Shown: piece after piece, positions 1-6,072 of the stretch
How positions within the stretch are numbered: position 1 is the first letter of the stretch
How the letters are laid out: each line of letters begins with the position of its first letter
Origin: a virus
Direction: 5' to 3' (one strand)
IMG/VR virus record: IMGVR_UViG_3300047586_000361
Coordinates: 1 to 23,006 of that record
DNA length: 23,006 bases
Position numbers and translations under genes: made by a program
Notes under the pieces: generated by a model
Database searches by the model: none
What the model saw: the letters and a program-made list of their open reading frames with translations, nothing else
Told to the model about the DNA's origin: nothing

Positions 1-390
1 GACCTTGTGTTCGTTCTCGATCTCGATGAAGGCGTAGCGGGAAAGGTCGCGCAGGCCGAACTTCGAGATCCAAGCGGTGATCATCGCGGGAAGGCGGACG
101 CGGGCAAGAACGAGTTCTTCTTCGGATTCGTACTCCTTGCGCACCTTTGCGATGAACGCGGCGAGGGCGGAGAGCGCCTTCGATTGCGATCCCGTTGCGT
201 AGAAGACGGCCTTCGCGTAGTGGAAGGCGGCACCGTTAAGAAGGGGCGCTCCTGTGCGGAGTGATTTCCACCCCTTGACGAAACGGAAGTAGAACTTCCT
301 GGGGCAACACGCAAAGAGGTTCGTGTAGTGCGATCCACTGGGCGAGGAGCCGCTGGGCATGGAAGGCATGGGGAACGCTTTCTGTTTCAC
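1..390 (-). CDS. RecB/Cas4-like PD-(D/E)XK nuclease, N-terminal part (cut by window edge)
   Basis: The frame is open for 130 codons from a GTG at 390 to the window edge. The start has a good SD (GGAG, 5 nt before GTG) and overlaps the upstream stop as GTGA. Around residues 12-25 is a Ser/Pro-rich opening (SGSSPSGS), followed by CPRKFYFRF near residues 29-37 and NGAAFH near 52-57. This is the N-terminal signature of the RecB/Cas4 exonuclease superfamily (PDDEXK_1 type), in which this His belongs to the first nuclease motif. The catalytic D/ExK residues should lie beyond the left edge. In phages such nucleases usually serve recombination or replication, often beside an annealing protein. The family call rests on motif recognition and the exact role is inferred. 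Confidence 0.75.
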   Translation of the reverse strand, partial: MKQKAFPMPSMPSGSSPSGSHYTNLFACCPRKFYFRFVKGWKSLRTGAPLLNGAAFHYAKAVFYATGSQSKALSALAAFIAKVRKEYESEEELVLARVRLPAMITAWISKFGLRDLSRYAFIEIENEHKV

Positions 391-737
391 GTCTTCTCCT
401 TTGCGTCGTAGATGATCTTCATGCCATGCGCCTTGGCAATCTTTCGCATGGAATTGGTTCCCACTCCTCCAGGAAAGAGGGCGACGCAATCAGCGAACTT
501 GGTCATCTTTTCGTTGCGCAGGGGTCCTGCAGCGCGCTCGTGCTTCGTCCAGTTCGCCCAAACGGTAACTGCGTCAAGACCCATCCACAGCGCCTTCTGT
601 CGCGCCCATGTATCGATACCGGGAGCGCCTCCGTCGACGACTTCGGTGATCTTGTAGTCGCGAAAAAGCCTGAAGAGAAGCTTTTCGTCGGCGTACGTGG
701 GCTTGTAGTCGCGGCCTCCTGCAACGATTAGTCTCAT
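387..737 (-). CDS. DUF2493/YspA-like SLOG-fold nucleotide-binding protein
   Basis: This 116-residue protein starts MRLIVAGGRDY, which is the beta-strand and glycine loop of the Rossmann-like SLOG fold. It continues with DGGAPGIDTWA (about residues 43-53), AAGPLRN (about 77-83) and a second glycine loop, FPGGVGT (about 95-101). This order matches the DUF2493 family, also called YspA-like. Known members are small cytosolic proteins predicted to bind nucleotide-derived ligands; the substrate is unknown. I chose the ATG at 737 because it has an SD (GGAG, 7 nt away) and overlaps the preceding stop as ATGA. The ATG at 764 would overlap the upstream gene needlessly. It sits directly upstream of the nuclease gene with a 4-nt overlap, so the two are probably cotranslated. 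Confidence 0.85.
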   Translation of the reverse strand: MRLIVAGGRDYKPTYADEKLLFRLFRDYKITEVVDGGAPGIDTWARQKALWMGLDAVTVWANWTKHERAAGPLRNEKMTKFADCVALFPGGVGTNSMRKIAKAHGMKIIYDAKEKT

Positions 738-910
738 GTCTTCTCTCCTTCCGTCTTGAGCCACTGGAGGCGCCCCATCAGCTTCGCGAGATGGAACTCA
801 CACAGGACGATGGTCGTCCCGTCTGCGCGGAGCGTGCGCGTTGTCGCGTTGGGACATCCTGTTGAAAGACAGCGTGTCTTCTCGCGGCGGAACTTCAAAG
901 CATCAGGCAC
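734..910 (-). CDS. Small zinc-finger-like protein (C-x4-C-x17-C-x2-H)
   Basis: A 58-residue product if read from the GTG at 910. It carries CLSTGC (C14, C19) and CEFH (C37, H40), a likely single zinc site, followed by a basic amphipathic C-terminus. The same C-x4-C...C-x2-H layout occurs in two other small genes of this leftward block (1638-1850 and 5021-5257). The stop overlaps the next start as ATGA, which supports expression. The start is uncertain: GTG at 910 overlaps the upstream stop region but has only a weak SD. Function is unknown; a nucleic-acid or protein-binding role is a guess from the finger alone. Confidence 0.55.
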   Translation of the reverse strand: MPDALKFRREKTRCLSTGCPNATTRTLRADGTTIVLCEFHLAKLMGRLQWLKTEGEKT

Positions 911-1187
911 GGGCGTCCCACGCGGCCCACGCCTTCGCCTCGCTGTCCGCGCCAGCGGTTCGCAGGCCGCAGACCACGCACAGCGCGGCAAGGCCGTCGT
1001 CTTCTTTTACAATCGCAGCGCCGTTGCCGCACATGGGACACTTCCCGTGGATGTTTACGAGGGACCAGTCCTCGTTAATGAGGGCGGTGACAAGGGAGTC
1101 CATCAGCGAGAGGACGCGTCCTGACTTGTTGCTGTGTGCCTCGTACCCGCCTTGGGCGAGGACGGAAAGGGTCTTTTCGTTGATCAT
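903..1187 (-). CDS. Lar-like restriction alleviation family zinc ribbon
   Basis: This 94-residue protein has a C-terminal zinc ribbon, CPMCGNG (C50, C53) and CVVCG (C70, C73). It is followed by EAKAWAAWDAR, which matches the eA..aWN.R ending of the Lar family. Rac prophage Lar reduces EcoK restriction, but many phage Lar-like proteins are untested. The N-terminal half (residues 1-45) is not recognisable. I chose the ATG at 1187 because of a GGAG SD 7 nt upstream and an ATGA overlap with the preceding gene. Family membership is fairly secure for the ribbon half; the antirestriction activity is inferred. Confidence 0.65.
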   Translation of the reverse strand: MINEKTLSVLAQGGYEAHSNKSGRVLSLMDSLVTALINEDWSLVNIHGKCPMCGNGAAIVKEDDGLAALCVVCGLRTAGADSEAKAWAAWDARA

Positions 1188-1345
1188 TTGGAGGCTCCTT
1201 CCATGAAGTTGAAAATAATTACTCCACAGTAATCGCAGAAGATGAAGTTGTATTCCTTCTTGTTTTGATGAAACTCTGCTCTGGTCCAGCTCGTCCTTTT
1301 GTCTTTTAATTCTACTCCGCACCGATCGCAAAATATCTTTGTCAT
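1184..1345 (-). CDS. Small two-CxxC zinc-ribbon protein
   Basis: A 53-residue product with two knuckles, CDRCG (C6, C9) and CDYCG (C37, C40), separated by a charged linker: a compact four-Cys zinc ribbon. The ATG at 1345 is preceded by a purine-rich SD (AGGAAAGA). The stop overlaps the next start as ATGA, so it belongs to the leftward operon. Function is not recognised. Lysine and isoleucine content and A-rich codons are higher here than in its neighbours. Confidence 0.65.
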   Translation of the reverse strand: MTKIFCDRCGVELKDKRTSWTRAEFHQNKKEYNFIFCDYCGVIIFNFMEGASK

Positions 1346-1638
1346 TCTTTCCTTCCTTTCAGGGACGTGTAGATTTTGTTGAAGTGCGCAAGCTCGTTGG
1401 TGAAGACGCGTTCTGCTTTGATGCATTTCACAGAGACGCGGGAAAGCAGGGCAAGATCATCACTGGAAAGCGAGGCGAAATCAAGGTCCAACATCTCGAT
1501 CAGACGCGCGCGGATCGTATCGGGGTCGGAAAGGCGCGGAGGCTTCTCTTTGTACCCTCGCTTGGCGGCAAGCTTGGCGAGAATCGCCGTCTTGTGCGCG
1601 GCGTAGTAGGCGGCGTTGGTTTCCTTCTTCTTCGGCAT
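1342..1638 (-). CDS. Conserved-type small basic phage protein, function unknown
   Basis: A 98-residue product beginning MPKKKETNAAYYAAHKTAI, a basic helix. A similar K/R-rich helix with a YY pair opens several small phage DNA-associated proteins. The middle (residues 40-75) is predicted helical and acidic-hydrophobic (IEMLDLDFASLSSDDL). The ATG at 1638 shares one base with the preceding TGA (TGATG), and GAGG lies 8 nt upstream. The end overlaps the start of the zinc-ribbon gene downstream by 4 nt. A DNA-binding role is only suggested by the basic N-terminus. Confidence 0.6.
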   Translation of the reverse strand: MPKKKETNAAYYAAHKTAILAKLAAKRGYKEKPPRLSDPDTIRARLIEMLDLDFASLSSDDLALLSRVSVKCIKAERVFTNELAHFNKIYTSLKGRKE

Positions 1639-1850
1639 CAGTAGTCCCTCGTCTGTCCCAGGAGGCGGACAAGCTTCAAGTGTTTGGCGCAAATGGGGTG
1701 CCCTTTGACGACCTGACGGCCGCAGTTCGACCACGAACAACGTAAGACACCTTCAGGGAGGGGGCGCAGGTTTCGCCTGTCTTTGATCTCGGCGATCTTT
1801 GCCAGCTCCCACGCACTCCACTCAATCGTGAGGCCATTACCATAGTTCAC
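1638..1850 (-). CDS. Small zinc-finger protein (C-x4-C-x10-C-x2-H)
   Basis: A 70-residue product if started at the GTG at 1850, which overlaps the end of the MptE-like gene. The zinc site is CSWSNC...KGHPICAKH (C38, C43, C54, H57). Its spacing is identical to that in the gene at 5021-5257, including a KG pair before the third Cys, so the two are probably paralogues. The N-terminal part is rich in Trp and charged residues (WSAWELAKIAEIKDRR). The SD is weak and the exact start uncertain. The stop overlaps the next gene by one base. Confidence 0.55.
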   Translation of the reverse strand: MNYGNGLTIEWSAWELAKIAEIKDRRNLRPLPEGVLRCSWSNCGRQVVKGHPICAKHLKLVRLLGQTRDY

Positions 1851-3186
1851 CTGATATAGGACGTCCTTCAGTGCCTGGAGCTTTGCCCGGTTCGTAGCCA
1901 ATCTTGGTGAGATATCCGTTATAGGAATCGAGTACGAGCTGGAAGTCGTAGGCGGGGGGCAGGGAGCGGAAGCCTCCTTCTGCCAATTTTTGAAAGTCGA
2001 CACGAGGCACCTCCGTGATAATGCCATCGGAACAGTCGAAAAGCGGAAGCTTGGTGATAACCCACGCGGTGAGCAGCGACCTCTTGTAGATCAGCATCGA
2101 CTCGTCGCAGACGTAGCCGTTGGCCGCACGAAGGATCTGGGAGTTGGTGATGATCGTGTCCCGGGGGGAGTTGACGTCGTGCGCATCGAAGTGGCCGTCA
2201 GGCTGCAAGACGAACGTCTTACAGCGAGAGGCGTGCTGCTTGTAGGCGAAGTCCACGCCCAGGAGGAAGACCGCGTCGAACTGGGGGATGATGGACATTT
2301 CCTGGAGGAGGTTCAGGAGCAAGATCTCGCCGTTTACCGCGCACCCCGCCTGATACATCATGTCGCGGATCATGGGGAAGAGCATATGACTGAACACGTT
2401 AAAGGGATGGTTCGCGCCTTGCTGCATCTGGATGATCGAGGTGAACCACTTGCGCGTGTTGGGGAACAGCGCCACCGCGTCGGGGTTCATCGCGGTGGGG
2501 GTGACGAGGGGCACGCCCAGAGCGTCATAGGGGACATAGGAAAGGTGATGGACGGTCCCAAAGCCGCTGTCCAGGGCGAGGATTGCATCAGGGTGGCGCC
2601 CTGCGGCAACCACCGCGCTGGCGTTGGAGGGTCCGCAGATGACAAGCCCCGGGAACGATGGGAGGAAGCGTGTCAGGTCGTCCAGGGACGAGCCGCTTCC
2701 GCAGATTACCGCGAGACGCGGATTCTTGACACGCGATATGTCCAAAGTGTGCGCCTGGATGAGGTCGCCACGGCGGGCGAAATCGTCGTAGATCACGCCC
2801 CCGTTGCGTCCCATGTTCGAGAACCACTCCTGTCCCCACTGCTGGAGGGTGAGGAAGTTGTCGAGGATGACTTCGTCGCTCGCGTCGAGGTCCATGCCTG
2901 CGGGTATGGGCATTCCCGCGTCGTTTCCGCCCTCCGCGTATTCAAGGTGGAAGGGAATGGCGTTGGGCGGGAGGACGGGCCCCCGCTGGTCGAGAGCGGG
3001 GGGGACGAGAAGCGGGCCGAAGCGTCGGCGCATGTTCGTGATCACTTGCTGGGCACCGAGTTCGTGGGCGGCTTTTGCCGCCTCAATCGCCAAGGCGACC
3101 ATCGCGCGGGGGGTCTCCGACTTGACGTCGAAGTCGGCTTCGGGGATGGGAAACGTCGATTCGTCAGTCTTGGTGTCGTCAGGCAA
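1837..3186 (-). CDS. MptE-like / DUF115 (MAF_flag10-type) protein
   Basis: A 449-residue protein whose core matches the DUF115 fold, shared by archaeal 6-hydroxymethylpterin diphosphokinase MptE and the Maf flagellin glycosylation factors. Visible motifs are CGSGSSLDD (about 162-170), a second strand with CGPSNAS (about 184-190), GRHPDAILALDSG (about 196-208) and FLLGVDFAY (about 307-315). In the family the GSGPSL-like loop binds the nucleotide donor. The N-terminal 150 residues are phage-specific and unrecognised. The start is a TTG with AAAAGGAG about 9 nt upstream. The gene lies first after the promoter at 3275-3304, with a leader of about 80 nt. It could be a glycan- or pterin-related transferase acting on a host or phage component; the substrate cannot be inferred. 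Confidence 0.7.
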   Translation of the reverse strand: MPDDTKTDESTFPIPEADFDVKSETPRAMVALAIEAAKAAHELGAQQVITNMRRRFGPLLVPPALDQRGPVLPPNAIPFHLEYAEGGNDAGMPIPAGMDLDASDEVILDNFLTLQQWGQEWFSNMGRNGGVIYDDFARRGDLIQAHTLDISRVKNPRLAVICGSGSSLDDLTRFLPSFPGLVICGPSNASAVVAAGRHPDAILALDSGFGTVHHLSYVPYDALGVPLVTPTAMNPDAVALFPNTRKWFTSIIQMQQGANHPFNVFSHMLFPMIRDMMYQAGCAVNGEILLLNLLQEMSIIPQFDAVFLLGVDFAYKQHASRCKTFVLQPDGHFDAHDVNSPRDTIITNSQILRAANGYVCDESMLIYKRSLLTAWVITKLPLFDCSDGIITEVPRVDFQKLAEGGFRSLPPAYDFQLVLDSYNGYLTKIGYEPGKAPGTEGRPISGELW

Positions 3187-3274
3187 AGTCGAGGGCTCCT
3201 TTTTCGTCGAGAAAAGCGGGGGGCTTCACTGAGCAACGCTCCGAAGTCCCCCATCGCCGTCAAGGAATAACGCT

Positions 3275-3304
3275 ATGGTATCACGAACAAGGTCGGTTTG
3301 TCAA
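3275..3304 (-). promoter_or_regulatory. Leftward sigma70-type promoter PL2
   Basis: Read leftward, this is TTGACA (3304-3299), an 18-nt spacer and TACCAT (3280-3275). The -35 overlaps the TGA of the coiled-coil gene, so the promoter is tucked between two genes and would drive the MptE-like gene and everything distal. Bases outside the hexamers are shared with the promoter at 6073-6102: AACCGA follows the -35 and TCGTGA precedes the -10 in both. That suggests a common operator as well as common core elements. Confidence 0.8.
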
Positions 3305-3984
3305 GCCCCGCGATTCACGAGGGTCTTGACGGGGCGGATCGAGAGGCCGGGGATGTCCCTGACGCCGTTTTTCCACGCGGCTTTGATGACGGCGATGCGT
3401 ATGTCACGGCTGACGTACTCGACGGGGACCGCGTCGAGGTCGAGGATCGTGATCTCGATGTCGTCGCGGAACGACCTGTCGTTGAGCTTCGCCTCGTTCT
3501 GGACCTCCGCTTGGGCGGCGACGACAGGGGCCAGAGCGAGGGCTTGGGCGCCTTCTTTGTCGCCGTTGCGCTTCAGCGCGAGAAGTTCTTTCTTGCGGGC
3601 GGCTTCGGCTTCGGCGTCAAGGCGGCGCTGGAGGGCGGCGCGCTCCTTCTGGGCAGCTTCTTCCTTCTTGGCGTAGTAGTCGGCCAGGAGGCGCTCGGCG
3701 GCGTCTTCCCAAGCGAGGGGTTCGAGAAGGACGGCCTTCTTCTCGGCGCGGATCGCCGAGATGGCGGTGTTCAGGGGCTTGAGGGTCTTGTCGTACCAGG
3801 ATTCGATGGTCTTGATCAGGGCGTGGGTCGTTTTCTGGACGACCTGGATACGGGTGTAGGTCGCCTCATCGATGATGCGCGCGGGAAGCGTTGTCGTGGC
3901 GCTCTTGACGATGGACAGCTCGCGCTCGATTGCGGGATCGAGGGAGGTCTTTGCCTTGGGGGCTTTCGTTTTCGTCGAGGTCAT
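3301..3984 (-). CDS. Coiled-coil protein, possible recombination-module partner
   Basis: A 227-residue cytosolic-type protein. Residues about 45-140 are strongly helical with long Lys/Glu/Ala runs (AKKEEAAQKERAALQRRL). There is a conserved-looking WYDKTLKPLNTAISAIRAEKK segment around residues 63-83, and the C-terminal 70 residues have mixed strands. Phage proteins with this layout (an initial helical pair, then a K/E coiled coil, then a small C-terminal domain) often lie beside exonuclease and annealing genes, but I cannot assign a family. The ATG at 3984 has a GGAG SD 7 nt upstream and overlaps the preceding gene as ATGA. The longer frame up to 4059 lacks a proper SD. Confidence 0.65.
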   Translation of the reverse strand: MTSTKTKAPKAKTSLDPAIERELSIVKSATTTLPARIIDEATYTRIQVVQKTTHALIKTIESWYDKTLKPLNTAISAIRAEKKAVLLEPLAWEDAAERLLADYYAKKEEAAQKERAALQRRLDAEAEAARKKELLALKRNGDKEGAQALALAPVVAAQAEVQNEAKLNDRSFRDDIEITILDLDAVPVEYVSRDIRIAVIKAAWKNGVRDIPGLSIRPVKTLVNRGA

Positions 3985-4166
3985 GGGGTTTCTCCTTTGC
4001 TGATCGTAGCATGGTACGCTGCGGTGGGCAGCGTTTCGTGGGTGTTGCCGCAGGGGCAACTTGTGAGCGTTCGTAGGACGAACTCCACGCGTTCCAAGGG
4101 GCCTTCAAAGAAGCGGCGCGCTCCGCAAGAGCATTCGACGAGAAGGGAGGCGTCAAGAAAGGTCAT
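3981..4166 (-). CDS. Small CxC...CxC zinc-binding-like protein
   Basis: A 61-residue product with CSC (C12, C14) and CPC (C37, C39), a likely four-Cys metal site in a minimal ribbon. The ATG at 4166 has a strong SD (GGAGG, 4 nt away) and overlaps the upstream gene as ATGA; its own stop overlaps the next start as ATGA. These couplings make expression likely. Function is unknown. Confidence 0.6.
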   Translation of the reverse strand: MTFLDASLLVECSCGARRFFEGPLERVEFVLRTLTSCPCGNTHETLPTAAYHATISKGETP

Positions 4167-4533
4167 CGGTCCTCCCTTGCGTCGTGGTCGTACTCGGCCT
4201 TTTCCTCGCGGTAGCAGGAGAGGTGGGCGCGAAGCGGGCCGAAGCGGTGCGTCTGGTCGAGGCCGAGGGGTTCGCCGCAGAGGGAACAGACGGCCTCATC
4301 GTCGGGGTCGCGCTGGTTGTATGGGGCATGAGGATCGTGCGCCGCGCCTGGGGGGTAGTAGTCTTTGAGTGCCATGCGTTTCGTACCTCCTGGAGAGAGT
4401 AGTTTCCGAAATACGCCTTCAGGTGAAGGACGATTTGACGGTACCAAGGAATCGGGGGGAGTGATTCGAGGGTTCCTTGTTCGTTGACCTGGATGTAGGG
4501 GGAACCCCCAACGTAGTGGATCTGGCCGATCAC
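4153..4533 (-). CDS. Small phage protein with long overlapping C-terminal tail
   Basis: The product starts at a GTG (SD AGGAG 7 nt upstream; GTGA overlap with the preceding gene) and begins MIGQIHYVGGSPYIQ. Residues 1-53 look like a folded globular peptide rich in Tyr and Gly. From residue 54 the frame enters the zinc-finger gene at 4163-4375 and becomes a Thr/Pro/Ser/Arg-rich string typical of out-of-frame reading, ending at 4153. Either the tail is genuinely translated (126 residues), or a frameshift or sequence error removes an early stop. Function is not recognised. Confidence 0.4.
   Translation of the reverse strand: MIGQIHYVGGSPYIQVNEQGTLESLPPIPWYRQIVLHLKAYFGNYSLQEVRNAWHSKTTTPQARRTILMPHTTSATPTMRPSVPSAANPSASTRRTASARFAPTSPATARKRPSTTTTQGRTDDLS
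4163..4375 (-). CDS. Small zinc-finger-like protein nested in a second open frame
   Basis: A 70-residue product with a Cys/His set C30, C33, H43, H51, C54 (CSLCG...THRF...HLSCY), an HNH-like or treble-clef-like zinc arrangement without a visible nuclease motif. The ATG at 4375 has AGGAGGT 9 nt upstream. Codon third positions are mostly G or C, as in the neighbours. Its whole length is also open in another frame that belongs to the upstream gene (4153-4533). I consider this frame the real one from its SD, codon bias and ATGA coupling to the next gene. Confidence 0.6.
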   Translation of the reverse strand: MALKDYYPPGAAHDPHAPYNQRDPDDEAVCSLCGEPLGLDQTHRFGPLRAHLSCYREEKAEYDHDAREDR

Positions 4534-4691
4534 GAGGGGGCTCCTTTCGGGTCGTCCACGAGGTGAGCGTGACAGAGGGGGCCGTGGCGATGGATAATCC
4601 ATGTCGCGCCATCGCCCACGAGGAGGATGTCCTCGCCGGGGGTGAGGCCAGTGGCGGTGGGCTCGCGTCCGCGCAGGTCGATGGTGATCAT
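4530..4691 (-). CDS. Small hypothetical phage protein
   Basis: A 53-residue product, MITIDLRGRE..., with a predicted beta-rich middle (EDILLVGDGATWIIHRHG) and a His-rich C-terminal third (HRHG, CHAH). The latter could hold a metal but is not a recognised motif. The ATG at 4691 has AGAGG 7 nt upstream and overlaps the preceding stop as ATGA; the end overlaps the next GTG as GTGA. Function is unknown; expression is supported only by coupling and codon bias. Confidence 0.5.
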   Translation of the reverse strand: MITIDLRGREPTATGLTPGEDILLVGDGATWIIHRHGPLCHAHLVDDPKGAPS

Positions 4692-5005
4692 CGGAGGGCC
4701 TCTCGGTAGTCGCGGTCGGCGGTGTCGCACAGGCCTTCGTCGCGGTCGCTGTCGTCGTCGAAGCCTTCGGCGTCGCCAACGCACTTGACGGCGCCGTCAA
4801 GGACGAGAATGCAGCGGAAGTCGGAGGGGGCGAACAGGGGCGTTCCGTCGCGGTCGGTGACGTTTTCGGAGGCTTCCTTCTGAACGAGTTCGACGGCGGA
4901 GGCAATGGTCGAGCAGCCATAGGCGGCGCTCACGTAGATGTCGGCGCCATAGTCGGAGGTGGCGTCCTGCGGGTAGAGCAAGACGACGGAATAGGTCTTT
5001 GTCAT
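4688..5005 (-). CDS. Hypothetical phage protein (105 aa)
   Basis: The product starts MTKTYSVVLLYPQD. It looks like a small alpha/beta domain: an N-terminal strand, a helix around residues 34-48 (ASAVELVQKEASENV) and a strand CILVLDG near 65-71. It ends in a very acidic stretch (DDDSDRDEG). The ATG at 5005 has a GGAG SD 5 nt away, the clearest start in this part of the operon. There is a 15-nt gap to the preceding gene and an ATGA overlap with the next. No family is recognised. Confidence 0.6.
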   Translation of the reverse strand: MTKTYSVVLLYPQDATSDYGADIYVSAAYGCSTIASAVELVQKEASENVTDRDGTPLFAPSDFRCILVLDGAVKCVGDAEGFDDDSDRDEGLCDTADRDYREALR

Positions 5006-5020
5006 AAAGACTCCTTTCGA

Positions 5021-5257
5021 TTACTGATGTTCAGAACAGAATGCTTTTCCTTTCGGGACGGAATTGAAACATCCGATGACGGCGCACTTTCCCGGTCGGG
5101 CCACCGAACGAGCCTGACGGTTCCACTTTTTCAAATCGTCCGATTTCCACTCCTCGCGAGAGGCGTAGACGGCCAGTTTTGATTCGACCAGGGCGGACGC
5201 TTCGAAGGCAGAGACGCGGCGCAGGGCGCCAGTCTTGAGGATGCGGATTGTCTTCAT
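5021..5257 (-). CDS. Small zinc-finger protein (C-x4-C-x10-C-x2-H)
   Basis: A 78-residue product with a basic N-terminal half and a C-terminal finger CAVIGC...KGKAFCSEH (C58, C63, C74, H77), the same spacing as the gene at 1638-1850. The region WKSDDLKKWNRQAR between residues 37 and 50 could be a DNA-contacting helix, which is inference. I prefer the ATG at 5257 over the GTG at 5269, although only a weak G-rich SD precedes it. The gene is preceded by a 76-nt stretch with two hairpins (5279-5294 and about 5323-5338). Confidence 0.6.
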   Translation of the reverse strand: MKTIRILKTGALRRVSAFEASALVESKLAVYASREEWKSDDLKKWNRQARSVARPGKCAVIGCFNSVPKGKAFCSEHQ

Positions 5258-5278
5258 GTCGACCCCCACTGTGAGGCC

Positions 5279-5294
5279 ATCGCTTCAGCGATGC
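5279..5294. repeat. Intercistronic perfect hairpin
   Basis: CATCGCT and AGCGATG are perfect arms of 7 bp around a 2-base centre. A second hairpin, TCGCCC-GCAA-GGGCGA, lies just to the right (about 5323-5338). No U-run follows on either strand, so these are not intrinsic terminators. They could set mRNA processing or stability between the ArdA-like gene and the zinc-finger gene. Confidence 0.4.
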
Positions 5295-5345
5295 CGTGAT
5301 ACGTCCGTCCCCGCTGCTTCGCCCGCAAGGGCGAGGGGCCGAGTC

Positions 5346-5726
5346 TCACGAGCGTATCCACCATGTCGTGCCGTCGAAGTCGAATGAGGTGTAATCGGAC
5401 TGGCAATCCTTCGCCCACTTCTCCCAGTCGATGTAGTTCGCCATCTGCGAATTATTGTCGAACATGCCGCAGTCTTCGGCAAGGTCGCGCATGGCGTCCT
5501 CGAAGCAGGCGTCCGCGATGGGCGAGTCGCCGTTTCGGACCGCGTCGTCGAGATTGATCTCGCTGTCGAGGGCTCGCAAGGCGTCCAGGCGGGAGGCGTC
5601 GTCAGGGTCGAGGAGATCGGCGGGTTCGCTGCCTTCGGAAAGGGCGTCTTTCGCGTCCTGCTCGCGGTCGAGCAGGGCGGAAAGTTCGTCGAGCAGGGCG
5701 GAAAGGTCGAGGTATTCGTTTCGCAT
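5346..5726 (-). CDS. ArdA-like antirestriction protein
   Basis: A 126-residue, very acidic protein. The C-terminal half reads DSPIADACFEDAMRDLAED (about 67-85), then YIDWEKWAKDCQSDYTSFDFDG (split about 98-119) and TWWIRS. This matches the ending of ArdA-type antirestriction proteins and related phage proteins (YiDwe..a.dl..DY....dG..y..R), which mimic B-form DNA with acidic side chains and block type I restriction enzymes. The N-terminal half is Leu/Asp-rich, shorter than and unlike classical ArdA. The ATG at 5726 has GGAGG 8 nt upstream. It is the first protein gene after the leftward promoter, where early antidefence genes are expected. The family call is moderate and activity is inferred. 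Confidence 0.6.
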   Translation of the reverse strand: MRNEYLDLSALLDELSALLDREQDAKDALSEGSEPADLLDPDDASRLDALRALDSEINLDDAVRNGDSPIADACFEDAMRDLAEDCGMFDNNSQMANYIDWEKWAKDCQSDYTSFDFDGTTWWIRS

Positions 5727-5796
5727 AGAGGAAGCCTCCGGTTCTTCCCGTGGCGGGAGCCACGGTCCGCGGATTGGGGCGACTCGCGCTTCTCTC

Positions 5797-5867
5797 GGTG
5801 AACGAGGGGAATCGAACCCCCACCTTTTGCTCCACAGGCAAACGTCCTACCGTTAGACGACGCCCAC
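5797..5867 (-). tRNA. tRNA-His (anticodon GTG)
   Basis: Read leftward, the gene folds as a full cloverleaf: acceptor GTGGGCG/CGTTCAC (two G-T pairs), U8, a 4-bp D stem, anticodon stem TTTGC/GCAAA with loop CTGTGGA, a 4-nt variable region, and T stem GGGGG/CCCCT with loop TTCGATT. The discriminator at 5797 is C, as expected for bacterial tRNA-His. Two oddities: the base before position 1 is T rather than the usual encoded G-1, and the 3' CCA is not encoded. It lies in the leader between promoter PL1 and the ArdA-like gene, so it must be cut from the polycistronic transcript. Confidence 0.9.
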
Positions 5868-6072
5868 AGAGCGAAGCGTGAGCCGCAAGAAGACAGGGAG
5901 AGACGGAACCCGTTGCTCTCCCCGCGCGCACGAGATAGAAGGGCGATCTCGGGAAGGGCGTCAATCCAGGGAGGCGCGGCGGGGAAGCTTGGGAGGGTAC
6001 CCGTCACGCTCGTCTCGTCCTGCCCTTCTCCAAAGATCGAGGGCGGCAACGCCGCTCTCATCAGACAGAGGG

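Noticed and set aside
1990-3270. Rightward 426-codon frame opposite the MptE-like gene
   Set aside because: It is an antisense shadow produced by the G+C-rich codon bias of the leftward gene, whose motifs are recognisable.
5797-5867. Phage attachment site in the tRNA gene
   Set aside because: No integrase is visible in the window and the tRNA is complete and inside an operon leader, so there is no support for an att site.
6045-6066. Hammerhead-ribozyme-like CTGATGAG on the leftward strand
   Set aside because: The second conserved core (GAAA) and the third stem are not found nearby.
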